Part shown: piece after piece, positions 45,341-53,285 of the stretch
How positions within the stretch are numbered: the stretch's first letter is position 1
Layout: every line of letters starts with the position of its first letter
NCBI RefSeq assembly: GCF_904846615.1
Contig: NZ_CAJHBK010000001.1
Coordinates: 124,001 to 188,000, forward strand
Reading direction: 5' to 3'
DNA from: Psychrobacter sp. JCM 18902
GTDB taxonomy: Bacteria; Pseudomonadota; Gammaproteobacteria; Pseudomonadales; Moraxellaceae
DNA length: 64,000 bases
The notes under the pieces: model-generated
Told to the model about the DNA's origin: nothing
The model's input: only the letters and a program-made list of their open reading frames with translations
The model's database searches: none
Translations under genes and position numbers: made by a program

Positions 45341-45622
45341 GCTATTGGCTTTTATGGTAGGTATTTGAACAACCTTTTACCATGCGCCTTTAGAAAATAT
45401 GAAAATGAACCGATATACTCTACCATTTTAATTTGAGTAGTATCTTTTACTATACGTGTTTCAGTAGCATCCGCTATGATAATAGTGTGCGTCAGTGTAT
45501 AGTTTATCGATAATCCGTTTTTTTAGACAAATACTAAAGCAACGGCTTTATATCGCCTCTAATAATATAATAAACCCCAATTGTTTTTAGGGATATTTCC
45601 AATTAAATAAGGAATATTGGTT

Positions 45623-46591
45623 ATGGCCTCTGTACCCGATATGGTAAAAAAGCCGCCGACACGTATTGCGGTAATTTTTCCTGGTCAAGGATCGCAAGTA
45701 GTCGGGATGACTAGTGAGCTTGCTGAAATCTATCCAGAGATTCTCGATACCTTTACTGAAGCTAGCGCCGCGCTTGGTGAAGACTTATGGGCAATCTGTC
45801 AAAATGAAGAAAAACTCAATCAAACACAATATACTCAGCCTGCATTACTGACGGCCAGCATCGCCATTTGGCGTATCTTAAAACAAAAAATAACCACAGC
45901 GCCTTGTTATTTAGCGGGTCATTCTCTAGGTGAGTACAGTGCGCTTTGTGCGGCTGAAGTCATAACGCTTGCTGATGCGGTTAAATTGGTACATAAGCGC
46001 GGTCAATTGATGCAAGAAGCCGTTGTAGGTGTCGATACTGCTATGGCAGCAGTGTTAGGGCTTGAGGATAATCGAGTAGAAAATTTGTGTGAGCAAGCGA
46101 CTGAACATGTCGAAGGTGCCATTGTAGGTGCAGCCAACTTTAATAGTCCAGGACAAGTGGTGATATCGGGTAATGCTGCTGGTGTGAATGCCGTTATTGA
46201 TAAAGTGCAAAACACCGGCAAAAAATCTATCCCGCTAAAGGTCAGCGTACCATCACATTGCGCGCTTATGGAGCCAGCCAGTAGTGCATTGGCTGAGATT
46301 CTGGCAGAAATAAAATTTGATCAAGCGACGATTCCTGTTATCCAAAATCGACATGCGCGTGTTGAGAGCAGTGCGGTCGGTATCAAGCATGCATTAACAG
46401 AGCAATTAAGCCAACCAGTGTTATGGTCAAAAACCATGCAAGAGCTGGCTGACAAACAAATTAATATTTTAATCGAATGCGGCAGTGGTAATGTATTGAG
46501 CAACTTGGCGAAGCGTCAAGCACAGCCAATTACGAGCTATCCTACTGACAAGCCCGCTCGTCTTGATAAATTAATGGAGGTGTTATCATGA
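45623..46591 (+). CDS. fabD: Malonyl-CoA:ACP transacylase
   Basis: FabD moves malonyl groups from CoA to acyl carrier protein, supplying the elongation unit. The 322-residue protein has RIAVIFPGQGSQVVGM, QPALLTASIAIWRIL, and the nucleophile Ser101 in LAGHSLGEYSALC. GAANFNSPGQVVISG and KVSVPSHCALMEPAS with the catalytic His follow. ATG 45623 lies 8 nt after AAGGAA; a TTG at 45617 is in frame but unlikely. The stop overlaps the fabG start by 4 nt. Confidence 0.97.
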   Translation: MASVPDMVKKPPTRIAVIFPGQGSQVVGMTSELAEIYPEILDTFTEASAALGEDLWAICQNEEKLNQTQYTQPALLTASIAIWRILKQKITTAPCYLAGHSLGEYSALCAAEVITLADAVKLVHKRGQLMQEAVVGVDTAMAAVLGLEDNRVENLCEQATEHVEGAIVGAANFNSPGQVVISGNAAGVNAVIDKVQNTGKKSIPLKVSVPSHCALMEPASSALAEILAEIKFDQATIPVIQNRHARVESSAVGIKHALTEQLSQPVLWSKTMQELADKQINILIECGSGNVLSNLAKRQAQPITSYPTDKPARLDKLMEVLS

Positions 46592-47316
46592 GTCGTACGA
46601 TTACTCTAGTGACAGGTGCTAGCCGTGGTATTGGTAAAGCCGTTGCCAAACGTTTCGCCAAAGAAGGACATTTTGTTATTGGTACAGCGACTACGGAAAA
46701 AGGTGCTGAACTGATTGATGGTTATCTCCACGATAGTGGCGGTATTGGACGTGTTTTAGACGTACGCGATACCGCACAAATTGATAAGCTGTTTGAAGAG
46801 ATTGAGAGCGTCTACGGCGCAGTACAAGTCTTGGTCAATAATGCAGGTATCACCCAAGATGGTCTGCTGATGCGTATGAAAGATGACGACTGGGAAAATG
46901 TTATCGATACCAATTTGACGTCGGTATACCGCATGAGTAAACGTGCTGTGCGCGGTATGATGAAAGCACGCCGTGGTCGCATCATCAATATAACCTCTGT
47001 CGTTGCTCAAATGGGTAATGCAGGTCAGTCTAATTATGCGGCGACCAAAGCGGGCGTCGAAGGGTTCAGCCGTACGCTCGCGCGTGAAATTGGCTCACGA
47101 CAGGTGACGATCAATTGCGTAGCCCCTGGTTTGATCGAAACGGATATGACGGACGAGCTTGATGAGCGCCTATTGAACTCTATGCTAGACGCTGTACCTA
47201 TCAGCCGCCTTGGACAGCCAGAAGACATTGCCGCCGCCGTACATTTCTTAGCCAGCGATGAGGCCAGTTATATCACAGGCGCTGTTATTCCTGTCAATGG
47301 TGGTATGTATATGTAG
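46588..47316 (+). CDS. fabG: 3-oxoacyl-[ACP] reductase
   Basis: FabG reduces beta-ketoacyl-ACP with NADPH, the first reduction in each elongation cycle. The 242-residue SDR protein has the Rossmann TGASRGIG motif at residues 9-16 and VLVNNAGITQDGLLMRM. The catalytic Ser137, Tyr150 and Lys154 lie in NITSVVAQMGNAGQSNYAAT plus K. C-terminal ITGAVIPVNGGMYM is typical. Its start overlaps fabD (ATGA), so the two are coupled. Confidence 0.98.
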   Translation: MSRTITLVTGASRGIGKAVAKRFAKEGHFVIGTATTEKGAELIDGYLHDSGGIGRVLDVRDTAQIDKLFEEIESVYGAVQVLVNNAGITQDGLLMRMKDDDWENVIDTNLTSVYRMSKRAVRGMMKARRGRIINITSVVAQMGNAGQSNYAATKAGVEGFSRTLAREIGSRQVTINCVAPGLIETDMTDELDERLLNSMLDAVPISRLGQPEDIAAAVHFLASDEASYITGAVIPVNGGMYM

Positions 47317-47410
47317 GTGATAAATAAGTGTTGCACAGTTATAATAAAAAACTCTGTGCACGAGTGTAAACTATAATAAAGGGTGTTATAATGACGGATA
47401 CTTTTATGTC

Positions 47411-47436
47411 AAAGCCCTGTATTATAGCAGGGCTTT
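47411..47436 (+). repeat. Hairpin between fabG and acpP
   Basis: AAAGCCCTG (47411-47419) pairs perfectly over 9 bp with CAGGGCTTT (47428-47436) around an 8-nt loop. The T-run is only the three T of the stem, so it is at best a partial terminator. acpP is usually expressed far above fabG, and this site would allow uncoupling. Confidence 0.5.
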
Positions 47437-47598
47437 ACTAGACATCTGTCAAAACGTATAACCAGCTATAAAACAAGTTACAAAGTACTCAGATAGCTGT
47501 GCTAATCTGAAGATATGATTTTATATACAATGCTGTAGAGCCTAATGATAGGCCTATGGTGACTTGCCAAAATAATAGATCAAAAAGGAGAAATCTAC

Positions 47599-47835
47599 AT
47601 GAGTAATGATACCGAGCTAAGAGTTAAAGCTGCAGTAGCTGAGCAATTGGGTATGAATGTTGAAGATATCAACAATGATGCATCATTTATGGAAGACTTA
47701 GGTGCAGATTCGTTAGACCTAGTCGAATTAGTCATGTCATTTGAAAGTGACTTTGGCATTACCATTCCTGATGAAGATTCAGCAGAATTAACGACTGTTC
47801 AAAAAGCGATTGATTATGTACAAGCGCAGCTATAA
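47599..47835 (+). CDS. acpP: Acyl carrier protein
   Basis: ACP carries growing fatty-acyl chains on a 4'-phosphopantetheine attached to Ser38 in [13 protein letters not shown]. The 78-residue acidic protein starts [20 protein letters not shown] and is otherwise canonical ([20 protein letters not shown]). A strong AAGGAG site precedes it. A terminator follows directly, so fabF is not co-transcribed here. Confidence 0.99.
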   Translation: MSNDTELRVKAAVAEQLGMNVEDINNDASFMEDLGADSLDLVELVMSFESDFGITIPDEDSAELTTVQKAIDYVQAQL

Positions 47836-48137
47836 TTAGCTAGTGGCTTAGCGAGTTATTTTAGCCGCCTATCTGTAGAGATAGGCGGCTTTTTTATGTT
47901 CTTAATTTACCATAGCAACAGGTAGTTATGTGACTAATCAATACGTTAACATAAGCTACGCCAAATCAACATTACTCAACATACTATTACTATCTACATC
48001 ACCTATCTTTGTCTATACTCATAATGGTAAGCAGTAACAAAGTGTAGTTATATATAAAGTGTGGTTATATACGAATGTATATGCCATTAAAAGAATAATG
48101 ATCAATAATAAATAACAATATTTAAAGGAGTATGTAA
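47836..48137. other. acpP-kbp intergenic region with tandem repeat
   Basis: After the acpP terminator the 302-nt gap is AT-rich and non-coding. It contains a 17-nt tandem near-duplicate, AAAGTGTAGTTATATAT (48039-48055) and AAAGTGTGGTTATATAC (48056-48072), about 65 nt before the kbp start. The repeat could be part of a promoter or operator. Confidence 0.5.
47863..47896 (+). terminator. Intrinsic terminator after acpP
   Basis: AGCCGCCTATCT (47863-47874) pairs perfectly over 12 bp with AGATAGGCGGCT (47879-47890) around GTAG, followed by TTTTT. Confidence 0.92.
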
Positions 48138-48647
48138 ATGGGTATGTTCAGTTTCGCAAAAGATATCGGTGATAAAATTTTCAATCGTGATGACGCCAAA
48201 CACGATGCCAAGTCAGAAACAAAAGCAGACGCTAATACGCCAGTACAGAGTAGTGAACCTTCTGCGCAATCAGTTGCCAATATTTTACTTCGTCGTATTC
48301 AACAGCAGAATCTTAATATTAGCGATTTGAAAATCAAGTATAACGGCTCAACAGATACTGCAGAAATCAGCGGTAAAGCTAAAACGCAAGCAGACCGCGA
48401 AAAAGCGATTATCGCCATTGGTAATGTACAAAACGTAGCTAAGGTAATCGATAATATTGATATCGAAGAAGATGCGCCTGAGTCAACGATGTATACAGTG
48501 AAATCTGGTGATAGCTTGTCTAAGATCGCAAAAGAGGTTTATGGTTCAGCGGATGATTACATGAAAATCTTTGACGCCAATAAGCCGATGCTATCTAGCC
48601 CTGATAAGATTTATCCTGGTCAAGTACTGCGTATTCCTAAGCCATAA
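48138..48647 (+). CDS. kbp: BON + LysM domain protein (Kbp/YgaU family)
   Basis: Kbp (YgaU) of E. coli is a cytoplasmic K+-binding protein induced by osmotic stress. The 169-residue protein has the same plan. Its N-terminus MGMFSFAKDIGDKIF is close to that of Kbp. A BON domain (about 45-110, ending AIGNVQNVAKVIDNIDI) and a LysM domain (about 118-167, YTVKSGDSLSKIAKEVYGSA ... IYPGQVLRIPKP) follow. A charged Asp/Lys/Ala linker of about 25 residues precedes the BON domain and makes it longer than Kbp (149). A perfect AAGGAG lies upstream. Confidence 0.92.
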   Translation: MGMFSFAKDIGDKIFNRDDAKHDAKSETKADANTPVQSSEPSAQSVANILLRRIQQQNLNISDLKIKYNGSTDTAEISGKAKTQADREKAIIAIGNVQNVAKVIDNIDIEEDAPESTMYTVKSGDSLSKIAKEVYGSADDYMKIFDANKPMLSSPDKIYPGQVLRIPKP

Positions 48648-48692
48648 GCCATAATATGGTTTTGAACTGTCAGCGATATGTGTGAATAAAAT

Positions 48693-48730
48693 AAAAAATG
48701 CCTCTTACTATAATAAGAGGCATTTTTTTA
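48693..48730. terminator. Bidirectional terminator kbp / queG
   Basis: A perfect 15-bp stem, AAAAAATGCCTCTTA (48693-48707) with TAAGAGGCATTTTTT (48714-48728), has a 6-nt loop. The A-tract on the left and T-tract on the right serve both convergent genes. Confidence 0.92.
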
Positions 48731-48755
48731 GCGTATATAAATATAAACTTAAGAT

Positions 48756-49985
48756 TTAGAGGTCTTTTAACTTCTCATACTGTTCAGTTATGGCCCAATT
48801 GATATGTACATCGAGCATTTCGTTATGTACGCCCAACTTTGATTGTAACTGAGTAATGGTTTCTTCATTACCATTAGCATTTCCAAGACCAATCGCGATA
48901 TTACGCAAAAAGTTCACATAGCCTGTGCGTCTAAGCGGGCTGCCTTCAGTTTTTTTCATAAATTCAGCTTCTTGCCATTGCCACAGCTCAAGCAGACTGC
49001 TGCTATCAAGGTTATGCCGTGGTGCGAAGTCCTCTACAGGTGTAAGATTGGCGTAGCGATTCCAAGGACAGATAAGTTGACAGTCGTCACAGCCAAAGAT
49101 GCGATTACCAATCGCGCGGCGGTATTTTGTATCAATAATACCGTCGTGCTCGATAGTGAGGTAGGAGATACAAGCTGCAGCATTGAGCTTATAGGGCGCG
49201 ACAATCGCTTGAGTGGGACAGATATTGATACAAGCGCTACAACTGCCGCAATGCTCTTTGACGGGTTTGTCATCAGGTAACTCAAGGCTAATAAATAGCT
49301 CACCCAATACAAAAAATGAACCTGCTTGCTTGTTGATTAATAAGGTGTGCTTTCCTGTCCAGCCAAGACCAGCAGCATCGGCAATGGGTCGCTCGAAAAT
49401 AGGAGCAGAGTCGCTAAAAGGCCTAAAAATAAAATCTTGCTCTGAACCTATATTGAGGTGTTGCCACTCAGGAAGCATGGCTTCTATCTTTAGTGCCAAT
49501 TGCTTCAGACGACTGCGCATCGTTTTATGATAGTCGCGTCCTCTGGCATAACGAGCAATGATACCTTGATTGGGGTAGTCATTGTCAGTAATCGTACGTG
49601 GAGTTGGTGCTTGAGTTAGATAGTCCATACGGACACTGATGATGGTTTTTGCCCCTTCTACCAGTTGGTCAGGATTTGCCCGCAGTTCATGATTGTTATG
49701 CATAAACTGCAGTTGCCCCTCATAGCCTTTTTCGAGCCATTGTTGCAATTGTACAATCTGCTTAGCAAATAAAGGGTGATGCACCGATAAAAACCCACAG
49801 TCGGCAAACCCTAAAGCCTGTGCTTGGTCTTTAATCCATTGTTTGACATCTGCTGTGGTGGTAAATGTTGGGCTATTATTCACATTAATCTTTTTTTCGG
49901 ACGCAGGCTTAGGTTCAGTAGAGATTTGCTTAGCTGATTTCTGCTGGGTTGAAGAGATAGGCTTTACTTTAGGAAGATTATTCAT
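48756..49985 (-). CDS. queG: Epoxyqueuosine reductase
   Basis: QueG performs the last step of queuosine synthesis, reducing epoxyqueuosine to queuosine in tRNA with cobalamin and two [4Fe-4S] clusters. The protein has WIKDQAQALGFADCGFLSVH, RYARGRDYHKTMRSRLKQLA and LGWTGKHTLLINKQAGSFFV. The cluster motifs are CGSCSACINICPTQAI and CDDCQLICPWN. ATG 49985 (409 residues) is used; the frame runs upstream to 50057 only from a TTG. An N-terminal Lys/Ser-rich stretch of about 45 residues precedes the conserved region. It is divergent from nnr. Confidence 0.96.
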   Translation of the reverse strand: MNNLPKVKPISSTQQKSAKQISTEPKPASEKKINVNNSPTFTTTADVKQWIKDQAQALGFADCGFLSVHHPLFAKQIVQLQQWLEKGYEGQLQFMHNNHELRANPDQLVEGAKTIISVRMDYLTQAPTPRTITDNDYPNQGIIARYARGRDYHKTMRSRLKQLALKIEAMLPEWQHLNIGSEQDFIFRPFSDSAPIFERPIADAAGLGWTGKHTLLINKQAGSFFVLGELFISLELPDDKPVKEHCGSCSACINICPTQAIVAPYKLNAAACISYLTIEHDGIIDTKYRRAIGNRIFGCDDCQLICPWNRYANLTPVEDFAPRHNLDSSSLLELWQWQEAEFMKKTEGSPLRRTGYVNFLRNIAIGLGNANGNEETITQLQSKLGVHNEMLDVHINWAITEQYEKLKDL

Positions 49986-50177
49986 GTGTGACAGTAGGCG
50001 ATAAAGTGAATACCGATATAATAAGCCAGTGAGCTGAGAGCGCAAGTATAAAAGCAAATAATTTCACATTCATATTGATACATACGTTGATGTAAGCGTT
50101 TGCTAAGCTGATGCTAAATGATAGTAATCATATCTCAATAAAATAAAAAATCAGCAAAAAATACTCAAGGATTAGTT

Positions 50178-51917
50178 ATGAAAAATCAGATCAATTTATC
50201 ACCTATAAAAAGTACAAAACCTATCCCGTTATATAGCAGTGAACAACTCTATGCGATGGAACAAGCATGGTTTGTAGAGGGTCATGATAGTTTTGGGTTA
50301 ATGAAGCAAGCAGCCTGGCAAATGGCGCAACACATAGAACAATTATATGAACAAAAACAATTAAATATCTCTTCATCAGCCACTACTTATATTCCTCTTC
50401 GTCATATGCGTCAGCATCGAGTGAGCATTTGGGTTGGAAAGGGTAATAATGGTGGCGACGGTTGGCTCATTGCTTATTATTTACAGCAAATGGGTTGGCA
50501 GGTACAAGTGGTAACAGTGGGTTTTGAGAGTGATGATTTTGATACCAATGACACAACAGTATTTTCCGATGCACAAAAAGCCCTAAAAGAGGCGCTATTG
50601 GCCAATTGCCCTTATCAACGCTTTGAAAATAGTGCTTGTGAGCTAGAAGAAGGAGTAGATGGTAATCTGCAAGCCGATGTCTATATTGATGCACTGTTTG
50701 GTATTGGACTGGATCGTGCGCCTATAGGTATTTATAAAACAGCCATTAGCACTTTTAATAAGTTATCTGAACGAAATAGTACCTTGGCCATTGCGGTTGA
50801 TATTCCAAGTGGCTTGGTGGCTTCGACTGGCGAGGTGTTTGAGCATGTGGCTATACAAGCTGATATAACGCTATGTTTAATTGCACGGAAATTCGGTTTG
50901 CATACCAAAGATGGTATGGATTGTAGCGGCAAGGTAATTGATATACCGCTGCTACCTTACCCAATAAATGACAAAAGTTTCATGCCAGTAGCAACACTAA
51001 TTACTACTGCATATGGTCTAAGTCCTCGCCGTCAAAATAGCTACAAAGGGAGCTATGGTCATGTACTGATTATTGGCGGTAATCGTATCGATGGCTCACA
51101 AGGTATGGGCGGCGCTGCGATATTGTCTGCTTCGAGTTCGATGGCGGCAGGAGCGGGTAAAACTACGGTTGCTTGCCATGAGGCTTTTCATAGCGCCCTA
51201 TTAACTTCACTACCAGATGCAATGACGATCAATTTGCATGATGTGGATGGAGTGCAGGAGTTAATCAAGTCAGCCACTGTGATTGCGATTGGTATGGGGC
51301 TTGGTCGTGATGAAAAAGCAAAAGTGTTATTTATAAAGTATCTACAAACTGCGATGACAGCTAAAAAGGCAATAGTGATTGATGCTGATGGACTTTATCA
51401 TTTGGCATCATTGCAATTAGAGCATCATGAATTGGTCAGTCAGCTGCGAGAATATAGCGTTAATCATCAAGTTTGTTTGACACCGCACAGTGGCGAAACT
51501 GCTAGATTACTGAATAAGAGAATCAGTGAAGTGGAAAGCAATAGACTACAAGCGATAAAACAGTGCGCTACAACTTATGGTGGTGAATGGGTGCTAAAAG
51601 GCGCAGGTTCTTTGATATTAGAGCAGGGCTTAGATGAGCACCACGTTTATGTTTGTGCTGCCGGTAATGCGGGTATGGCGACGGCTGGCATGGGTGATGT
51701 GTTGTCCGGTGTCATTGCTGGTCTGCTAGCACAACAAGATTTATCGTCAAGAATGCGAAGCTTGCATCAAGCGGTTGTTATACATGGATTAGCAGGGGAT
51801 ACGCTGGTCAATCAAAGTAATAATACGTTGGTGGTTGGACAACGAGGACTACAAGCTCAGGATATGCCAGCAGCCATTCGTCATGTGATGCAGCTATTGA
51901 TTAACGTCTATAATTAG
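50178..51917 (+). CDS. nnr: Bifunctional NAD(P)H-hydrate epimerase / ADP-dependent dehydratase
   Basis: Nnr repairs damaged NAD(P)H hydrates. The N-terminal YjeF_N domain epimerises them and the C-terminal kinase-like domain dehydrates the S form with ADP. The N-terminal half shows QAAWQMAQHIEQL, VSIWVGKGNNGGDGWLIAYY, DALFGIGLDR and IAVDIPSGLVASTGEV. The C-terminal half has YKGSYGHVLIIGGNRIDGSQ, VIDADGLYHLA, CLTPHSGETARLL and the signature NAGMATAGMGDVLSGVIAGL. The length is 579 residues, slightly above E. coli (515), with an insertion after the WxxAYYLQ region. The queG-nnr pairing is common; tsaE does not follow here. Confidence 0.96.
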   Translation: MKNQINLSPIKSTKPIPLYSSEQLYAMEQAWFVEGHDSFGLMKQAAWQMAQHIEQLYEQKQLNISSSATTYIPLRHMRQHRVSIWVGKGNNGGDGWLIAYYLQQMGWQVQVVTVGFESDDFDTNDTTVFSDAQKALKEALLANCPYQRFENSACELEEGVDGNLQADVYIDALFGIGLDRAPIGIYKTAISTFNKLSERNSTLAIAVDIPSGLVASTGEVFEHVAIQADITLCLIARKFGLHTKDGMDCSGKVIDIPLLPYPINDKSFMPVATLITTAYGLSPRRQNSYKGSYGHVLIIGGNRIDGSQGMGGAAILSASSSMAAGAGKTTVACHEAFHSALLTSLPDAMTINLHDVDGVQELIKSATVIAIGMGLGRDEKAKVLFIKYLQTAMTAKKAIVIDADGLYHLASLQLEHHELVSQLREYSVNHQVCLTPHSGETARLLNKRISEVESNRLQAIKQCATTYGGEWVLKGAGSLILEQGLDEHHVYVCAAGNAGMATAGMGDVLSGVIAGLLAQQDLSSRMRSLHQAVVIHGLAGDTLVNQSNNTLVVGQRGLQAQDMPAAIRHVMQLLINVYN

Positions 51918-51925
51918 CATTAAGC

Positions 51926-52423
51926 CTAGGTAGTTGAGTTGCCACAATACTGATCAATTGCCTGCTGTACGCGTTCACGTTTGAGCTCAATTTCACGACC
52001 GTCTAAATATTGACGCTTGCCATTTGCATCCATCTCATAAATACGTCCGCCGACATTCAAGTTGGTCAAATTATTGCGGAGTGACTGGCACCGCTGTGCA
52101 TTGGCTTGTGCTTCTTGTTCTTTAATCCGTGCTTCAAGCGCTGCAACTCTTTGCTCTTCTACGCTTTGAGTATTAGTACTTTGATTGGCATCTGTTTTGC
52201 CAGCCAATTGTCCTGCATTGCTTTGTCTGCCATCACTACGAAATTCAATCAGCTCAATGTTTTTACCATTTTGAGGCGCATGTTGGCTGTATTTGACTTC
52301 ACCATGTGCACCGACAGATTTATAAACTTGAATAGCATGACTGGCATTCATCGACAGCATTAGCACATACGCAGTACTCATAAGCAGTTTGGTAGCAGTA
52401 TTTATTTTAGACGCATATGCCAT
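51926..52423 (-). CDS. Secreted DUF4124 domain protein
   Basis: This 165-residue protein has a signal peptide (about 1-30, LLMSTAYVLMLSMNASHA, cleaved after AHA-like SHA) and a DUF4124 domain (about 31-65, IQVYKSVGAHGEVKYSQHAP). A Gln/Ala-rich coiled-coil region follows, with two cysteines (QRCQSL and QYCGN) that could form a disulphide. The end has YEMDANGKRQYLDGREIELK, seen in related proteins. It is periplasmic and of unknown function. Its stop lies 9 nt from the nnr stop, in convergent orientation. Confidence 0.85.
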   Translation of the reverse strand: MAYASKINTATKLLMSTAYVLMLSMNASHAIQVYKSVGAHGEVKYSQHAPQNGKNIELIEFRSDGRQSNAGQLAGKTDANQSTNTQSVEEQRVAALEARIKEQEAQANAQRCQSLRNNLTNLNVGGRIYEMDANGKRQYLDGREIELKRERVQQAIDQYCGNSTT

Positions 52424-53285
52424 AGTAGCAATCCTCTCAAGGGGTAAAAAACAGATGTGTATATATGTGTCAATATAACATTTAAGTGTTGGAATGGTAC
52501 TAAAAATGTACCAGCTTTCGATTCTAACAAATAATCCTTATGAATGTATATTATTTAATAACTAATAGTTAGGGATGGGCTTTAGAAGTTTTTCTTGACA
52601 ATAGCTCACAAACCATCGAATATAATAGCAGTTGATTGGTCAGTGAGCGGCTTTTATGATATTGCCGTGGCACTTGAAAATGAGGACGATAGGTTACTTA
52701 TCAGTGGCTTACGCAGTTTTCGTTTCTTTGTGACAATGATATTGCAAAGATAGTAATCATAACGATTGTTATCGATGACTTTATGTATTGTCTCCGGACT
52801 TATCTGTCTACAATGACTAAGATAAACTTATTATTTGAAATGCGCTAAGCGTGACTCTAGCGGTTGTATTAAACATGGAAAAATATTCAGCAATTAAATT
52901 TTTTTAATAAGCCTGTCGTAAAATCTAACCATTTTACAAATTAGTATTGGCTGTGAGAGTGATTTAAATTGTGAATATCAATGCCTCTGTATAAATCAAT
53001 CTGTTGTAAATGCTGTCTGCTATTTATCAATAATAAGCTTCTTTTATAGATGCACACGCATCTTGTCACTGTACATCGATAGACTCCTGCCATAAAACTG
53101 ACCCTACATATATTGCTGTGTTTGAGTAGCCTGCTGTCTTATAAAACAGCGTTACTTAGAGATAGTGGGCACACATTCTTGATATGGATAAGGATTTGCA
53201 GCCATTTCTATAAGACGAACCATCTTGTGTAAATAGCATGGTTTTCTCTTATAAATGAACGCCAATTCTTGACAAAAAAAAGGTG
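52424..53285 (+). other. Long leader region upstream of ilvI
   Basis: This is the longest non-coding stretch in the window (862 nt). It holds a near-consensus promoter (52595-52626), a 25-codon ORF (52656-52733), and a second copy of its first 10 bases, ATGATATTGC, at 52736-52745. A short hairpin GCTGT/ACAGC (about 53133-53150) and an imperfect AACCAT/ATGGTT hairpin (53218-53243) close to ilvI also occur. No GC-rich terminator is seen. In enterics ilvIH has an extended Lrp-bound upstream region; whether that holds here is unknown. Confidence 0.55.
52595..52626 (+). promoter_or_regulatory. Near-consensus promoter far upstream of ilvI
   Basis: A perfect -35 TTGACA (52595-52600) and a perfect -10 TATAAT (52621-52626) are separated by 20 nt, longer than the usual 17. 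An overlapping GAATAT (52618-52623) would give 17. It could drive the ilvI leader transcript or a small RNA. Confidence 0.5.

Larger units (their letters stand above)
45186..45622. other. rpmF-fabD intergenic region
   Basis: This 437-nt stretch contains two terminator-like hairpins (45213-45250 and 45287-45340). About 280 nt of AT-rich DNA with no recognisable gene follows, where a fabD promoter must lie. I cannot place the promoter confidently; candidates include TATGATAAT near 45475. Confidence 0.6.
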
